Part shown: positions 25,101-37,150 of the stretch, piece by piece
Position numbering within the stretch: the first letter of the stretch is position 1
Layout: the number at the start of each line of letters is the position of its first letter
From: Fomitopsis serialis
Taxonomy: Eukaryota; Basidiomycota; Agaricomycetes; Polyporales; Fomitopsidaceae
DNA: 64,000 nt
Direction: 5' to 3'
NCBI RefSeq assembly: GCF_022376445.1
Contig: NW_025955168.1
Coordinates: forward strand, 1-64,000
Notes under the pieces: model-generated
The model's input: the letters and a program-made list of their open reading frames with translations, nothing else
The model's database searches: none
Told to the model about the DNA's origin: nothing
Position numbers and translations under genes: made by a program

Positions 25101-26400
25101 ATGTTGCTCTACGATGTCCACTCTCTCTTTGTTGCAGAATATCTCACGGGTTCGTTGCTCTTGTCAGCAATTATCTGCGCATTCTTGAGACTTACGCAAC
25201 ATACAGCCGCCGCACTTACGCTCTCGCTCTGGGATCATGCCTTGACGTTCGGGAGGGAGGTCCAGCTGCTCTGGCGCTTGCCTTTGTCTCCCCTGCAGAT
25301 GCTCCTGCTCGTCAACCGGTACGGCGCGGAGATAAGCATGATCTTCATTGCTTCGAGTAAGTCCTGTCAATGCAACGAATTATGATCCGCCGTGCTGAGA
25401 ACGTTGTCTATACAGATATCGGCTGGGGCATGCCATTAGTGACTGTTATGGTGCGTACTAGGCTGAGCATCTTTGAACAGTATGACTTCACTAGGATTAC
25501 TCGATATCAATCAATTCTAGAGGTTCGTCTTTGTTTATGTCCTCTTTACGATTGCGAAATTCATTCTATGATTGCGTAGATGTGAAGGTATATCGGTGCT
25601 CATCACAGTGTACTGCATCATCAATAGCGCATCTTCACAATGTGAGTCAGAACAGAGTTAACGTAACCGTTATTTATGTCTCACTCGCAATGTTGCTCTA
25701 GTCTCAATCCTCTTTTACTTGTATAAGCTTTTCGACAGTAAATGCTTATATAGAAGGGCTCTCGTGGGCGGCTTTATCGTATGTTTCTCTGTCTCCATCA
25801 CGTTTGGTATTCTGAGCGTCAGGCAAACATTTGGTGTGTGAATATTTCCCTAAGTATTCGTGCTCTTCACTGATGATCCCTACATCCTAGATATGCTTCG
25901 GCATTCGAATGACATATTATGTGTCGAATCATTGAGACGCGAGCTCGCGATAGGTATGTGGAGTGGCATGGTGAGCTATCATTCTCTGTCGTACACGAAC
26001 ATGGTACGCTGATGATAACCTTGGGAACAGGTCGCGTATGACATTTTCGTGTTCTTGCTGCTTGTCGTCAACGCAATACACCAGCCTCGGCGACGCGATT
26101 CTGAGATCGTCAACCGGCTGCTTCATGGAGGCGCCTTCGTGTTCTTGGTACGAGTCTCCGGCCTCTACGTACGTTGATATGCTCACTGATGTCTTAGGCA
26201 TGTTTTGGTTCGTCTAAATCTTTTGATGATCGAGGCCTAACTTTTGAGATTAGGATTAGTTCTCCGTGTCTCTCAGCTCTTATCAAGTGTCCTAGCAGCG
26301 GTAAGTTTTCGCTATCCGAGTCATTGATCCTTGTTAATGACACATTGATATTGTTTCGTCGCTGCAGGGAGCGCAGTCATTACTCATTCCGTTGTGAGTT
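25101..26400 (+). pseudogene. DUF6533-family membrane protein, probably decayed
   Basis: The first two exons (25101-25149, 25207-25356) splice in phase to the typical N-terminus of this basidiomycete multi-helix family: MLLYDVHSLFVAEYLT, then LWDHALTFGREVQLLWR and LLLVNRYGAEISMIFIASS. A third exon at 25416-25450 also fits. Further helices are recognisable (EGISVLITVYCIINSASS near 25580, LYKLFDSKCLYRRALVGGF near 25720, AYDIFVFLLLVVNAIHQPRR near 26040), but the junction into the exon near 25577 does not close in phase, and the segment near 26225 hits a stop just after VRLNLLMIEA. I read it as a pseudogene or badly eroded gene; unusual splicing is the alternative. Confidence 0.6.
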
Positions 26401-26935
26401 TCTGCGCCGTATGGAGTGACTGTAAGAGATATAGCTCACAGACACCCGACAGGCTGGCTTGGTCGTTAGACGGAATCCTGACGTATCGCCTTCTGCTGAA
26501 GGTCAAGGCTGTCGAACTGGTTGCAGAGGGGCAACTCTCACGCCTGTTGAACGTCGGCGACGGACCCTCCATCCAGTTATACCATGAAGTGCACGTACAG
26601 GACAGATGAAGGTATGTCAATTTCATTCATCGTGTACTGTAGTACACATTTCAGACTGACAGTGACGAGGCTTCGTACTCTCCTCAGTTCCACGGCGACT
26701 CGTCCCCGATGTATTTATGCGCTCCCAAAGAATATCTCTCTCGGATGTTTCACGGTGTATTTGTAGCCCGGATACCACAACTCGACGACTCGGACATCAT
26801 GTACTTACTAGTAGCTGGACTCGGATGCCAGTGCCCCCGACGTAGCAAGGCCGTCCATCACTTCCTACTAGCGCTTGTGGAATTGAGGAATACGGCTATT
26901 CTCATGTCGCTAGTGACTATCCCTATGTTAGCCAA
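26401..26935. other. No recognisable gene
   Basis: Between the DUF6533 relic and the second GC-rich block. An open frame at 26394-26609 might be an eroded C-terminus of the membrane protein, but I cannot support it. Confidence 0.3.
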
Positions 26936-26944
26936 ATCTCAGGC

Positions 26945-29378
26945 AGCCTCAGGGCTCAGGCCTCTGCAGCGCGCCATTCCGCGCACGCGAGGAACGAGCG
27001 TGCGCCACCATCCCGCGCGAGGGACGAGCGTGCCTCCCCGACCATATATTCCTGCATGCGAGGGACGAGCGTGCCCTCCCCGACCATATATCCCCGCCGC
27101 GGCGGCGCGCGAGCGTGCCCGCCGCCCGCCACGTCCATATCAGGACGTGACCATATCCGGCCGTATCCAGCGCCTACGACACGCGATCACGCAAACTGCC
27201 GCAGACTGCCGCGCGCGACCCACACCGCCACCACCCGCATCCCTCGCCGTCGCCCCGTCACCCACGCCGCCCCGCATCCGCTGTTGTCCGCGGTGCCACC
27301 GTCCCGCAGCGCCGCATGGAGGGCGCTGCGGGACATAGGACCAATGTCCCCGCTGTCGACGAGTCCCCTCTGTGGCCACCCGCCGCTGCCCCCACCTGCG
27401 CTTTGATCGTCGCCCACGTCAGTCCCTGCCACCCCCGCTATCCGCGCGGCCGCCGACTGTTCCCCGACGACTGCCACTCGGTCGTCCTACGTGCGCTCGC
27501 CGACGCCGCGTCGAAACCCCGCAAAGATTCCCAAGCGGTCCTAGGGAGTCCTGCGTGCCGCGCGTGGTGACGTAAGCATCGCCTTGTGAACCGTCCCTGC
27601 CGCCCCTGCCAGTGCGCACCGTGGTCCCCGTCTGCGCCCGCGCCCCCGCGATCATGGCGACATCCCGCAAAGACTCCCAAGGAGTCCTCGGGAATCATGC
27701 GCGCGCAATGTCGTCGGCTTCGGCCGTCCGCCCCAGCCCGCACTCTGCCTGCGCGCACCGTGCTGACAAAATGCCGCCGCCCGCCACCCTGCCACGCCCT
27801 TCTTGATCCACAACCACCACTATCCCGCTCCATCCTTCCTCGCCGGCGCGATTGCGTCACGGTCGTGCCCCTTTGTCAGTCCCGCCCGCCTTCGTTTCGC
27901 GGCACACCCTTCCCACCCGTCGCTACCATTGCCTTCGCCGCCGGTAGACAGTACCGCACGACTTCGACCTGGAGGCTCCACTCGTGCACGAATGTCGTGC
28001 ACGAAAGGTCGGCCAAATCGGCCATAGTGATCGTCCGGGGTCACTCCTCCGCACAGTCATCTTTTCTGGCCAAGAGACCACACGAGAGGTCCGCACGCGG
28101 ACTCGAGCATGCCAACGTAGACACACCAAATCGCTGTAAAAAGGCGCCGCTCAGGCTTGCCACGGCTTAGTTGCATCCGCAGCGGGCAGGCGTGGCTTGA
28201 GCAGGGTGTGGAAGCTTGGTCCGCTCACAGAACCTCTCGCGCGAGTCCTTCGAGTTCAGCAATGGCGAGCACAAGCTACCGGGTGTCAAGTATGCTATCG
28301 GCGGTCTCGGCAACCAGACGTACGAGCACTACAACCCCATCGCGAAGAACGTCGACCGGGATCGCGAAGAACGTCGACGGGCTCTTGGGGGCGAGGGTGA
28401 CGACGACAAGAGCATAGAGGAGGACTCTGGAGTGGACTGCATGAACCTCGAGGAGGGCGGTGACACTCCCGACTTTGCTGTCACAGAAGACCCGCTTGAG
28501 AAGGTCTGCCTCGGTAAGTCGGCGCGGCACATCCATTTCTTCCGTATCTGACTCCGTCCAGGTGTATTGTCTTTGAGGATGTGCACGACCCCTCTTTGAC
28601 GAAGCAGCCGCATCGCGCGGGTCCCGAATCGCGCGAGCCGTCCATCCCTATCGCAAGCATGGTGCGCCTCTTCGCGCCAGTGGGCCTGCCGTCGGCGCAT
28701 CAACCCTGTTACCGCCTTTGCGTCTGCCCCCCGTCGCCCCCCGCCACCCCGCCCTTCGATCGTCGCCCGTCGCCCCACCGTCGTCCTCCTGTCCCTAGCT
28801 CTCATCGCCCTGATCCCCGCCATCGTCCTCCCTCTCCCTCCCTTCTGTTTGCCATCGCGGCCCTCACATTCGCCACCCCGTGTGCGAGCCGGAGCCAGAG
28901 CGGGTGCAGTGCATGGTGGCGGCGCCCGCGCTCTCTCGCCACCACGAGAGAGCGACCGCCCGCCACATCCGCCCACCCCTTCCTCCCCACGACTCTTCCC
29001 GCCGCCTCCACGCTGTCTTTGACCGGTGTTTCCTCGCGTGTACAGCCACCAACGTGTCTGTGCACGCCCGCCCTTCACAGAGCGCCGTTTGTTCATAGAG
29101 TAGCTGTAAGGATTCCGTATGCACAAATGACATCCATGTCAGAGGGACTCTAACCCTAGCCTCGGGGTCCCCTTGCGCGCGCGTTTCGAGCCCACTACAT
29201 CGTATTGGAAGCGGCTCGGGATGGCGAGCATTGACCAGGGCTTTGGGGAGTGGCTGGCGACGTGCCATCCGAGACGTCGAGCACGAGATGTCGGGCACGA
29301 GAGAGACCCTGAGAATGGTCCTGGCACATTCGTCAATGCCTTCAGCCTCAGGGCTGCAGCGCGCCATTCCACAACGCG
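26945..29378. mobile_element. GC-rich block with captured gene fragment
   Basis: A 2.4-kb C-rich block bounded by short direct repeats: cagcctcagggct and ctgcagcgcgccattcc occur at both 26947-26983 and 29345-29372, with 9 extra bases in the left copy. Inside are two adjacent copies of a 34-bp unit, gcgagggacgagcgtgccct, near 27010-27090; a second pair near 27520 and 27665 (cccgcaaagattccc / cccgcaaagactccc); and a fragment of a cytochrome P450 reductase gene at 28216. It resembles the block at 21782-24255 in size, composition and direct-repeat borders, though the border sequences differ. Transposon class not determined. Confidence 0.4.
28216..28515 (+). pseudogene. NADPH-cytochrome P450 reductase fragment
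   Basis: The frame carries part of the FMN-binding (flavodoxin-like) domain of cytochrome P450 reductase: VKYAIGGLGNQTYEHYNPIA, KNVDRD, then GEGDDDKSIEEDSG and MNLEEGGDTPDFAVTED. In the intact enzyme the first block reads as GLGNKTYEHYN and the second as RGEGDDDKSMEED; here the segment between them is shortened and changed, and the Trp-rich stretch after the acidic motif is missing. About 100 of roughly 720 residues are present with no other reductase exons nearby. It is a dead fragment inside a GC-rich block, so capture by a mobile element is the likeliest origin. Confidence 0.75.
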
Positions 29379-30036
29379 CAACGGGCCCTAGGCCTGCTTG
29401 TGTCGGAATTTTCCTTATATAGAAACACACAGCGCTGCCAGTGCCACTTTGCACAGGCGCCGGGCCGCCTCTCTCTTGACCCACCATGCACTGATGCAGT
29501 CGCTGTTCTGTCAATACTGGGAACGACCGATAGCAGTTACCTCCCGTTGCGGAAGTAGTACTTGCCGATCTTGCTTTGCGTCGAACGAGGCTTTCTCGAG
29601 TTGCGGTTCCATCAATCCTCGACCGCGTCAAACCCCCAGTCACGGCAGTACTAAATATTGACACGCACGCCGATCTTAGGTCTGAACGTTGCAGCCAGGT
29701 GTTGTTCTCCGAGAGCATCAGCAGGCATCAGCATACGTCAATGGTAGAAACGCGGCCAAGACGACTCGGATGTCTTGCGGACGTCCATAACTTCAGCATA
29801 GCTGCCGAACCACTAGTACGTACACTGTACAGCGCACTCAATATGGCGCCGGTCGATGTTCACTCACGCGTTACAACTGACACCTCATCTTCCTTGCCTG
29901 TACCTATGTATGTAACAAGCCGAGAAATGAGCGGCGGCTATAGAACGACCACCGTACGGAAGGCCGCTGGGAAGTACGTTACCGTTACGGTCGCAGGAGA
30001 ACTCTCTGCAACACCCTTGCTTCCGACTAAGTCAGG
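29379..30036. other. No recognisable gene
   Basis: About 660 bp between the GC-rich block and the first short-chain dehydrogenase. Open frames exist (29576-30088) but overlap the start of the dehydrogenase in another frame and show no motif. Confidence 0.4.
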
Positions 30037-31008
30037 ATGCCAACGTACGTTGTTACGGGAGCAAGCAGGGGTATCGGGCTGGCGATAGTTGAAGAACTGG
30101 TGCGTCGCGTCCCTATTACCATCTCTAGACTGAGTCGCATCGGCATCCGCAGCTGACAGACAAAGATAACGTTGTCATCGCCGCTGTGCGGAATCGTGCA
30201 GCCAGGAGTTGGAGAATTTCATTCGAAGCATCCCAATAGCCCTCTAGAGACCATTCATCTGGACCTCGCGGACCCCACCAGTATTCGTCGCGCCGCAGCC
30301 GACGCCTCGGACATTCTCCAGGGTAGCTTGGACTATCTGATTCATTGCGCTGGCGTCAGCGTTCAAGATCTCACGCCTTTCGAAGAGTGTAAGTCTCATG
30401 ATTAATGCAGAGAGAGTCGGAGCTCAGACGCGCGTCGCGCTTGCAGGGACCTGAAACTTCATGAAGAGCAACTTCGCCTCAATGCCGTTGCACCCCTCGA
30501 GGTGATGCGCTCGTTCCTTCCTTTGATAAGGGAAGGGACGGCCAAGAAGATCATGCTCCTCTCATCGGGACTCGGATCTTTGCAGAATGCCCCTTACCTG
30601 CCGGGATACTGTGAGAGCTACTCGGTGTCGAAGGCTGCTTTGAATATGTGCGTCCCCGGGTTCACCGCTCTGTTGTCTGGGACTCATGACCTGACAAGGC
30701 TCGCTCGCAAATGGGGTGCGTCGCTGAGCAAGGAGCGTATCACGACCATCCTGGTTCATCCGGGTACGTCTTTCAGTTCGAGGAGGCATCCACGACGTGT
30801 TATGTAACTCAGCTGCCTGTTCGCTCCTAGGTTGGGTCGACACGGATATGGGCAACTCGACCAAAGAATGGATGGCAGAACGTTTCCCACAAATCAAGCA
30901 GATCTCGCGGTCGGCATCCGCGACTGGATGCCTCCAGGTCCTGACTCATGCGAAGCCGAGGACGCAGTGGGCTACTACGCTTGGGATGGCTCGCGATTGC
31001 CTTGGTGA
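30037..31008 (+). pseudogene. Short-chain dehydrogenase/reductase, broken copy
   Basis: SDR-family NAD(P)-dependent oxidoreductase remains. Exon 1 (30037-30099) encodes MPTYVVTGASRGIGLAIVEEL with the TGxxxGIG nucleotide-binding motif; exon 2 starts at 30153 (LTDKDNVVIAAVRN). The catalytic YxxxK is present as YSVSK near 30620. Three breaks are visible: a frame change near 30205 before EFHSKHPNSPLE, a missing base at the exon end near 30390 compared with the neighbour at 31636, and another near 30956, after which the true C-terminus EDAVGYYAWDGSRLPW continues in a different frame to the TGA at 31006. The gene is therefore a pseudogene unless the assembly is wrong. Confidence 0.75.
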
Positions 31009-31635
31009 CGTCATCGTCGAGCTGTTGATGTTCACGGTAGCACGGTCGAACTCGAAGAGATACTCGAAAACGTGTCAGCTGTGGCTTTTGAATATGAATA
31101 CCGGTACTCCCGGAGCTGAGTGCTACAGTATCTCATCATCTAAGCTCGACTACCAGGTGAGTGATCACGGAAAGCAAGGCACCTTGTTCACACCGACCGT
31201 ATGTCGTGGTTGATGGTACTTATACCTCAGCAGCACGATACCACTTCAACTACTAATGCAAGGGGAATCCGTTTGCTGAAAGTCTGCAGCTCGCCGTTAC
31301 GTGTCCCCTCCACCCTATGTCACGAAGCGGGTAAATTCCACCTGCTCCACGTCGCATGCACACAGGATCTGTCAGTGCGAAGCTCCTATCCGATCATCCG
31401 ACTCATCGGACATCTGCTAATTATTGATCCATGTCACCTAACTCGGCGCGCAGTGAGTAAGTAACCGCCTACCGGAAGAGCTCTCATATCGCTCCTCCTC
31501 ATCAATGCGGTGCCGCTTTGTGAGGCACACTGATTAATGTGCCGCTGCATGATGGCCATGACGTGATTCGACGCAGTTTATAAGTCGTGCAACGTTCCTC
31601 ACTCACCGCAAGTCAGCCTTGATACATTCCCGAAC
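31009..31635. other. Intergenic between SDR copies
   Basis: About 630 bp with no gene seen. It holds the promoter of the second SDR copy. Confidence 0.4.
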
Positions 31636-32607
31636 ATGCCGTCTTTCCTTGTTATCGGGGGAAGCAGAGGGATTGGGCTTGCACTTGTTGAGGAATTGGT
31701 GAGTGCTTTGACCTCGTCGTCTCTAGAAATGCCACTTTACTATTGTGGTGGTAGCTGAAGGACCCAAGTAACTTCATCGTCGCTACAGCACGAGATCTTA
31801 AACGGTCTCCTGGCCTGCAGAGTCTCACATCTACGTACCCGGAAGCACGACTCGCAGTTCTTCTTCTGGACTTGGCGTCCAAAGAAAGTATTGAAAAGGC
31901 TGGAGAGCAAGCGGCGACTCTGCTTCCAAACGGATTGGATTTTTTAATCCACAATTCGGCCATAATCTTCGACCGGTTGGCCCATTTGAAGAGATGTACG
32001 CAGTGGCTTGTCTGGGACATGTCGCCGTATCTGATGCCTTTCTGTTGCAATGTAGCGACCTTGACCAACTCGAAGAGGAACTGCGCATCAATACAATAGC
32101 TCCCATCCGCGCTGTTCGCACCTTCCTTCCCCTGATCCGCAAGTCGAAGGCACAAGACAGGAAGATAGTCTTTATCAGCTCCGGTCTCGCATCAATCGAG
32201 AATGGCCACTTCTGGACGGGACTCAGCGAAGGCTACTCAATATCGAAAGCCGGCTTGAATATGTAAGAACATGCGAAAATGCACCGATCGACGCACACTT
32301 ACAGACGCTATGCAGGGTTGTTCGCAAGTGGGGAGTCGCTCTGAAACTGGAAGGCATCAACACCATGGCCTTGCAGCCGGGTATAAAGATCTTCTCTGCT
32401 CTCTGACCATGTCTGACAGTCTTTGTAGGTTATGTCGACACAGACATGGGGCAAGGCCTGAGTGCATGGATTCAGGAACATGCAGCGTGGGTGCCGATGA
32501 TGAGTCCGAACGAATGTGCGGTGCAATGTCTCAATGTAGTCAAGGAAGCCAAGCTGGAGGACGCGGTAGCATTCTACGGGTTCGATGGCACCCGAGTACC
32601 GTGGTGA
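31636..32607 (+). CDS. Short-chain dehydrogenase/reductase, one frame break
   Basis: SDR-family oxidoreductase; substrate unknown. Exons 31636-31698, 31755-31995, 32056-32262, 32316-32380 and 32429-32607. The N-terminus MPSFLVIGGSRGIGLALVEEL has the GxxxGIG motif; later features are LDFLIHNSAI (NAG-type strand), LRINTIAPIRAVRTFLPLIR, the catalytic YSISK, and a C-terminus VAFYGFDGTRVPW. All junctions work except that exon 2 loses one base near 31980: with four instead of three C in ttggcccat the frame would run on as FEEM into exon 3. This single homopolymer loss is either a sequencing error or a fresh knockout. It is a tandem relative of the broken copy at 30037. Confidence 0.7.
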
Positions 32608-32844
32608 TCTCAAGGCAGGCATTGAGATATCCATGTTTGAGTTCGGTTAGGGGACACGCTATTGATAGCACGCATATGTATTGTTAACAGGACCCTTTAA
32701 ACATGCGAAGTGGTACAACGACGTGACAGTAATGCAGCACACTCAAACACGGTACGTAGAATAGTCCAGAACGGGGCATTCGAGAGTGTAAGATGCTCGT
32801 AGACGTCGACAGCGCACATCGACCTACTCGAACCATGCGCGGTA

Positions 32845-34399
32845 TCAGGCAGAGTCTGTGTCCTCACTGACGGGCGCCGTTTCTTCGACTACGTCGCTAG
32901 ACTCGGAAGCAACGTCCAACTCCCTGTCGTCATCGGAGTCCGTGCCGCTCGCCTCCCCAAAGTCGTCATCGCTGTAAATCTCTTCGACTTCGCCTAGCTG
33001 TCTCTCACCAAACTTCCCCACGTCCACGACGACACATAGGTGCGCGTACTCATACCCTACAGAAGGCTCGTTGCCGTACGCGATGAAACGACTCTTGAGG
33101 TTGGCATCGCGCTTCGGTCGCACAACCCAGCGCACGAGGACGTCAGGCTTCGACAGCGAATTGGTTCTGTACTCCGGTGGAATAGGGGTCACGAGACGAC
33201 CGCCCATGTCCCGTAGGTGGTAGCGCATCGGTCCGTCGAGCATGTCGCTATGGGTATCAACCAGGCGGTCCAGCATGATATACGCGACATATACCACGTC
33301 TCTGCCTCCTTTCCTGATGGTCATGTCGGTGTCCTCGACCAGGAATTTCAGCGAAGACTTGAGACCGAGGTCGGTGCAGACTTTCATGATAACGGCATCA
33401 CCGCCTTTCAGACACGTCTGCAAGTCGCAGCATCTGGCGTCCATCCTCCTCCTGAATCCAGTCCTCCAACTCGACAGGGTAGCGGTGGCTGAGGCCGAAG
33501 CCTAAGTGACCGCCCTTAGGAAGAAACGTGGGGTCTTCCAATAGGCGCTGCAATACTGCCTTTAGATCTGGCCCGAAGGTAAAGGGATGTGCGGGAGGCA
33601 ACGGGGGCTGAGATGGCTTGAAGTAGAGGTTGTACGTTATGGTAATGCGATAGCCGGACTTGACCTCGAGTACCTCATGTTCGACGTCGCTGAAGAAGGC
33701 GATGTATGCCAGACAAGGCTGTTCGGATTGCTGGTTGGCGAGGATCTTGGACGAGTCGAATGTCCATTCCTTGCCCTCGTGACGAAGCACTAGAGTGCCA
33801 CCTTCGTGTGGGGAGGGATACACGACCACGAGGGAGCCGAACATATAGCACTGCGGGGAGTATCCTGATGCGCTTTGAAGAATGAACCTGGCCCTGGAGA
33901 ACGTCACAGGTTCACTGTTGGTCAGCCATCGAAGTGGCACGACCGGGCACCGATCGACGTACCGTACACGTTCAGCTTGTACAGTTCCGCACGGACAGAC
34001 GGGCTATCTCTATCCCTCTCCATCAGCTCCGTCCCAATGATGTCCAAGAGTCCGGAGCGTGTAGGATCGAACTTCGGAGAGAAGTGCTCTGCATCGAGTT
34101 TCCCTGCCTTTCGGTACGATTCGTCGTGGACGTCTTTCTGGTTCACGCCAAACGTCGCGATGTCGCATGACTGTGCGACGTGCTCGATATCTTCCTCTCC
34201 GGCCTGAGCGAAGTTGATACGCCTACTCACGTCAAGCTGGCGTCAGATCCTAAAGTGACTAGGCTCACCTCGCATCACTGTCCTTTCCATAGAACATCGT
34301 GAGATCTTGAGCGGGTAGCCTTAGGGTGCCGCTACAGTACGGAGGCTTGTCCTGGATGCAAGCCGCGAGAGTAGAAAGCTGTTCCTGGAGCGTAGACAT
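32845..34399 (-). pseudogene. 2OG-Fe(II) oxygenase-like gene with two frameshifts
   Basis: Oxygenase-fold protein of the type common in basidiomycetes; a 2-oxoglutarate/iron-dependent role is inferred. Exon 1 starts at 34399 (MSTLQEQLSTLAACIQDKPP); introns precede RRINFAQAGEEDIEHVAQSC and follow RAELYKLNVYG. Iron ligands are visible: HQD in GSFFKAHQDTPR, the distal His in FFSDVEHEV, and the 2OG-binding Arg in GYRITITYNLYF. Two single-base frame breaks interrupt the coding region: near 33858, between DTPRSA and MFGSLVVVYPSP, and near 33430, between EDGRQML and LKGGDAVIMKV. After these, the acidic C-terminus is open to the TGA at 32847-32845. Restored splicing cannot explain either break, so this is a pseudogene or an assembly defect. 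Confidence 0.7.
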
Positions 34400-35139
34400 G
34401 GTTGAGAAAGCGGGTGTTGTCCGGTCTACGATGGATGGTGCTAACCTATGCAGTGCCTCATACCGCCTCGGCGTATTATACTCTTGAGGTCCATTACGAA
34501 GTCCGCTGTACTGGGTGTGAAGAGAGTTATAGTCATTCTGGCCGAATTTGGAACGCACTTCGCTACGGACGATGATTGGCACTCATCCAAATGGGGTCAC
34601 TCACCGAACATGCAAGCGACGGAGCATGTGAGAACAGAGCTCATCGAAGCCGTCAACATGTACCCACAGTAACTTCCTCGCGACGGGCAAAGATGCTGAG
34701 AGCCCTGGTATCGGATCACAGGAGTCAATGGAGGTGTAGAAGTCGCGGAGATGTACTGCACCTGACACCGCTACCAACTGCATGCAGCCCTTCCCGATGG
34801 CATGTCGTGGAGATTAACAACGAGAATGCTGATTTACGTCAAGTCAGCTTGCGATGAGCCGATTAATTGAACAGATTCTCTGTAGCCGGATCATTTGCGC
34901 CATATTCAGGATATCTGACTTCGGGTGAGATCAAGGTGAGACACGGTCCACGGATTGGCTGAGTTCCGCCCTAAAGTGTCCAGGTTGACTTCCGCTGACT
35001 GCATGAGGTCGCATAGACTTCTCGGCATGACTCTCATCGCAATAATACCGATGTGACGATACTCAACACCTAGGTCAGAAGACTGAGTCAGTCAGTCCGT
35101 CTTCATTTGCGATTATCTGATCCTTTAGCGAACATCATG
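34400..35139. other. No recognisable gene
   Basis: Upstream region of the oxygenase-like gene. Nothing I can support. Confidence 0.4.
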
Positions 35140-35143
35140 GGCT

Positions 35144-37150
35144 ACACGGAGTTTTCGCAGAATGGCGAACAGCAGATCGTGACGACGCAATCTGGAACCT
35201 CCCGTAGAACAGTTTTGCGAAGATGCGCACGAGATGAGGGTGTCCTGTCGCATCCTTGACCTGAAGACACATCATTATCAGGACCATCACACTTAGTTCG
35301 CAGAGCCGGTAGCGTGAATCCTCACCTTTCATCCGCCGCCGCAATCTTGGTACAGTTGTGGGTATGACATCCACCTTGGCGCGTTTTATGGCCCGCAAGA
35401 CGCCATCGTCTCCCAATGCGCGTCTGATCGATGCAGCCTTCTCGTTGGCCTGCACACTCAATTCTTCGAAAAGGGACGATGAGGATGGCGGAAATGAAAA
35501 CGGGGTTACACATACTGATGATGCTGCGCGGCGTCAGCACTCCTTTGGAGGCGGAGATTCGGCTGATGACTCCGTGGGTGTCTGGGAAGACGGCGGAGTA
35601 GTGGGTCTGCTGGGAGACAGACATCCGGATGGAGTACAGACCGAAGATATCTCTGTGAGTATCGGGAAGGCTGAGGTGATCGTGTTAACGAGGATACTAT
35701 AGGAAAGTGTGAGGACATCAACACTTACGTATTTGTGCCTGTCGCGCCCGTTGCTTGCGATCGAATTGCGACCATGTCCTCGAGCAGATCCCCGTCCCAA
35801 CCGAGACCGACGCTTTGCGTATCGACCAGCCAAGCCTTCGCAGACCGCCTCGTGCCATTGCGTCCTCTGGCTGCATCCTCAGGGAGTCGATTTTTTGAAG
35901 GTGAACACTGCACGTAGCCATCCTCTGTGAGGGCGGAAGGCTCGAACATAGAAATCGAACAATGTATAGGACGGATGACTGTCGTCCGATGGATTGTCGG
36001 CCGATAGAGCATCTTCAAGTTATCCCGACAGAGTTTCCGTTAGGGCGTCCGCTCCACGAAAAACCAGAACGAGCATTGGTACATTCCCGCGTCTGCGTGT
36101 CGCAAGTACAGAGGTAGCACGGGTCCAAGTCGCCTGTACGCCTGGTATGCCACATTTTCTGCGACCTCGACGTCGCCATAACTCGCAGAGAGTTCTGGGA
36201 ACTCCCGACGGTCCTCCTGTACATCGACGATGTCAGAGTCAATAAGGTGAGTATCTGGAAGCATACTCACGGAAATTGCGCTGGAATGCGCTTCAATGAT
36301 ACTCCATCCAGCTCGTGCTCTGGCTCACGTCCCTCGATTTCGGCACATGAGATATCTTGAAGATCACACTCGGCATCGCTTGTCTCCTTCGACCATTCTG
36401 CTAACTTCAGGACTTTCCGGAAAACATGTTCAAGAAAGCCGAGGTAGTAGATATACGCAGCGATTGGTGAGGGAGACGTAGCGCATGCAAGGAGGTGCTC
36501 CCGCAGCTCGGGAGCATCAGAGTGACGACTGTCACTGTCGGCATTTGAAGGGGCCTCGAGGTTGAACGACAGTATTACAGCTGAGGGTTGATACATCCCC
36601 GTTATCCGATCTGCGAGGTCGGCGTCTTGACATTGTAGGGCCATGATCATATGGTTATTCAGATCGTCTTTCAGCTCACTGCCGCAGATCGCATAGAACC
36701 ACGGGCTAACGTCGCCGTCGTCGTCGACGTCGTCCGAGTCGATGTTCCATGACCTGATGTGAACTGTATGTATGAGCCCATGACTATCATCACGCGAAGC
36801 ATCACATACCGCACTCTGAAAAGAAGACGTTTCAATGGGCGTGGCGCTACCTCGACTGTGATCGTGTCTACATACCGTGCGCAAAATCATGTTGCATAGG
36901 CTTCACCTCGAATAGCTCCAACGGGTCTAGTAGGAATTGCGGTGAAGGTCCTAAAATCTATTCAGCAACTGTTCCTGAGAAGAGATCATCATCTACTGAC
37001 TTTTGTCATCCGACTCTTGCTCTTCTAAAGCTTCCGCAGATGCTCCTCTATGTTCGCTGTCTATCGGGCTTGGATCATTATCATCACAAGCAGGCGACAG
37101 CTCAGACTTTGAGGGAGTTGTGCTACGCAACGGGGAACCAGACATAGCTC
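35144..37150 (-). CDS. Possible multi-exon gene or remnant, unrecognised
   Basis: The minus strand carries a series of exon-like frames that I do not recognise: an acidic segment at 36267-36890 (WFYAICGSELKDDLNNH, AYIYYLGFLEHVFRKVLKL); a segment near 36030-36200 (YRRLGPVLPLYLRHADAGMY) after a good GTGAGT donor; and near 35140-35480 LFEELSVQANEKAASIRRAL joined by a GTGAGG/CAG intron to TVLREVPDCVVTIC before a TAG at 35146. A short leader, MSGSPLRSTTPSKSEL, starts near 37143. Phase does not close across all the pieces, so this may be one eroded gene or two. No function assigned. Confidence 0.3.

Noticed and set aside
27140..29153. Open frames of 140-280 codons in the second GC-rich block
   Set aside because: Compositional frames with no conserved motif; the only recognisable coding match is the reductase fragment.
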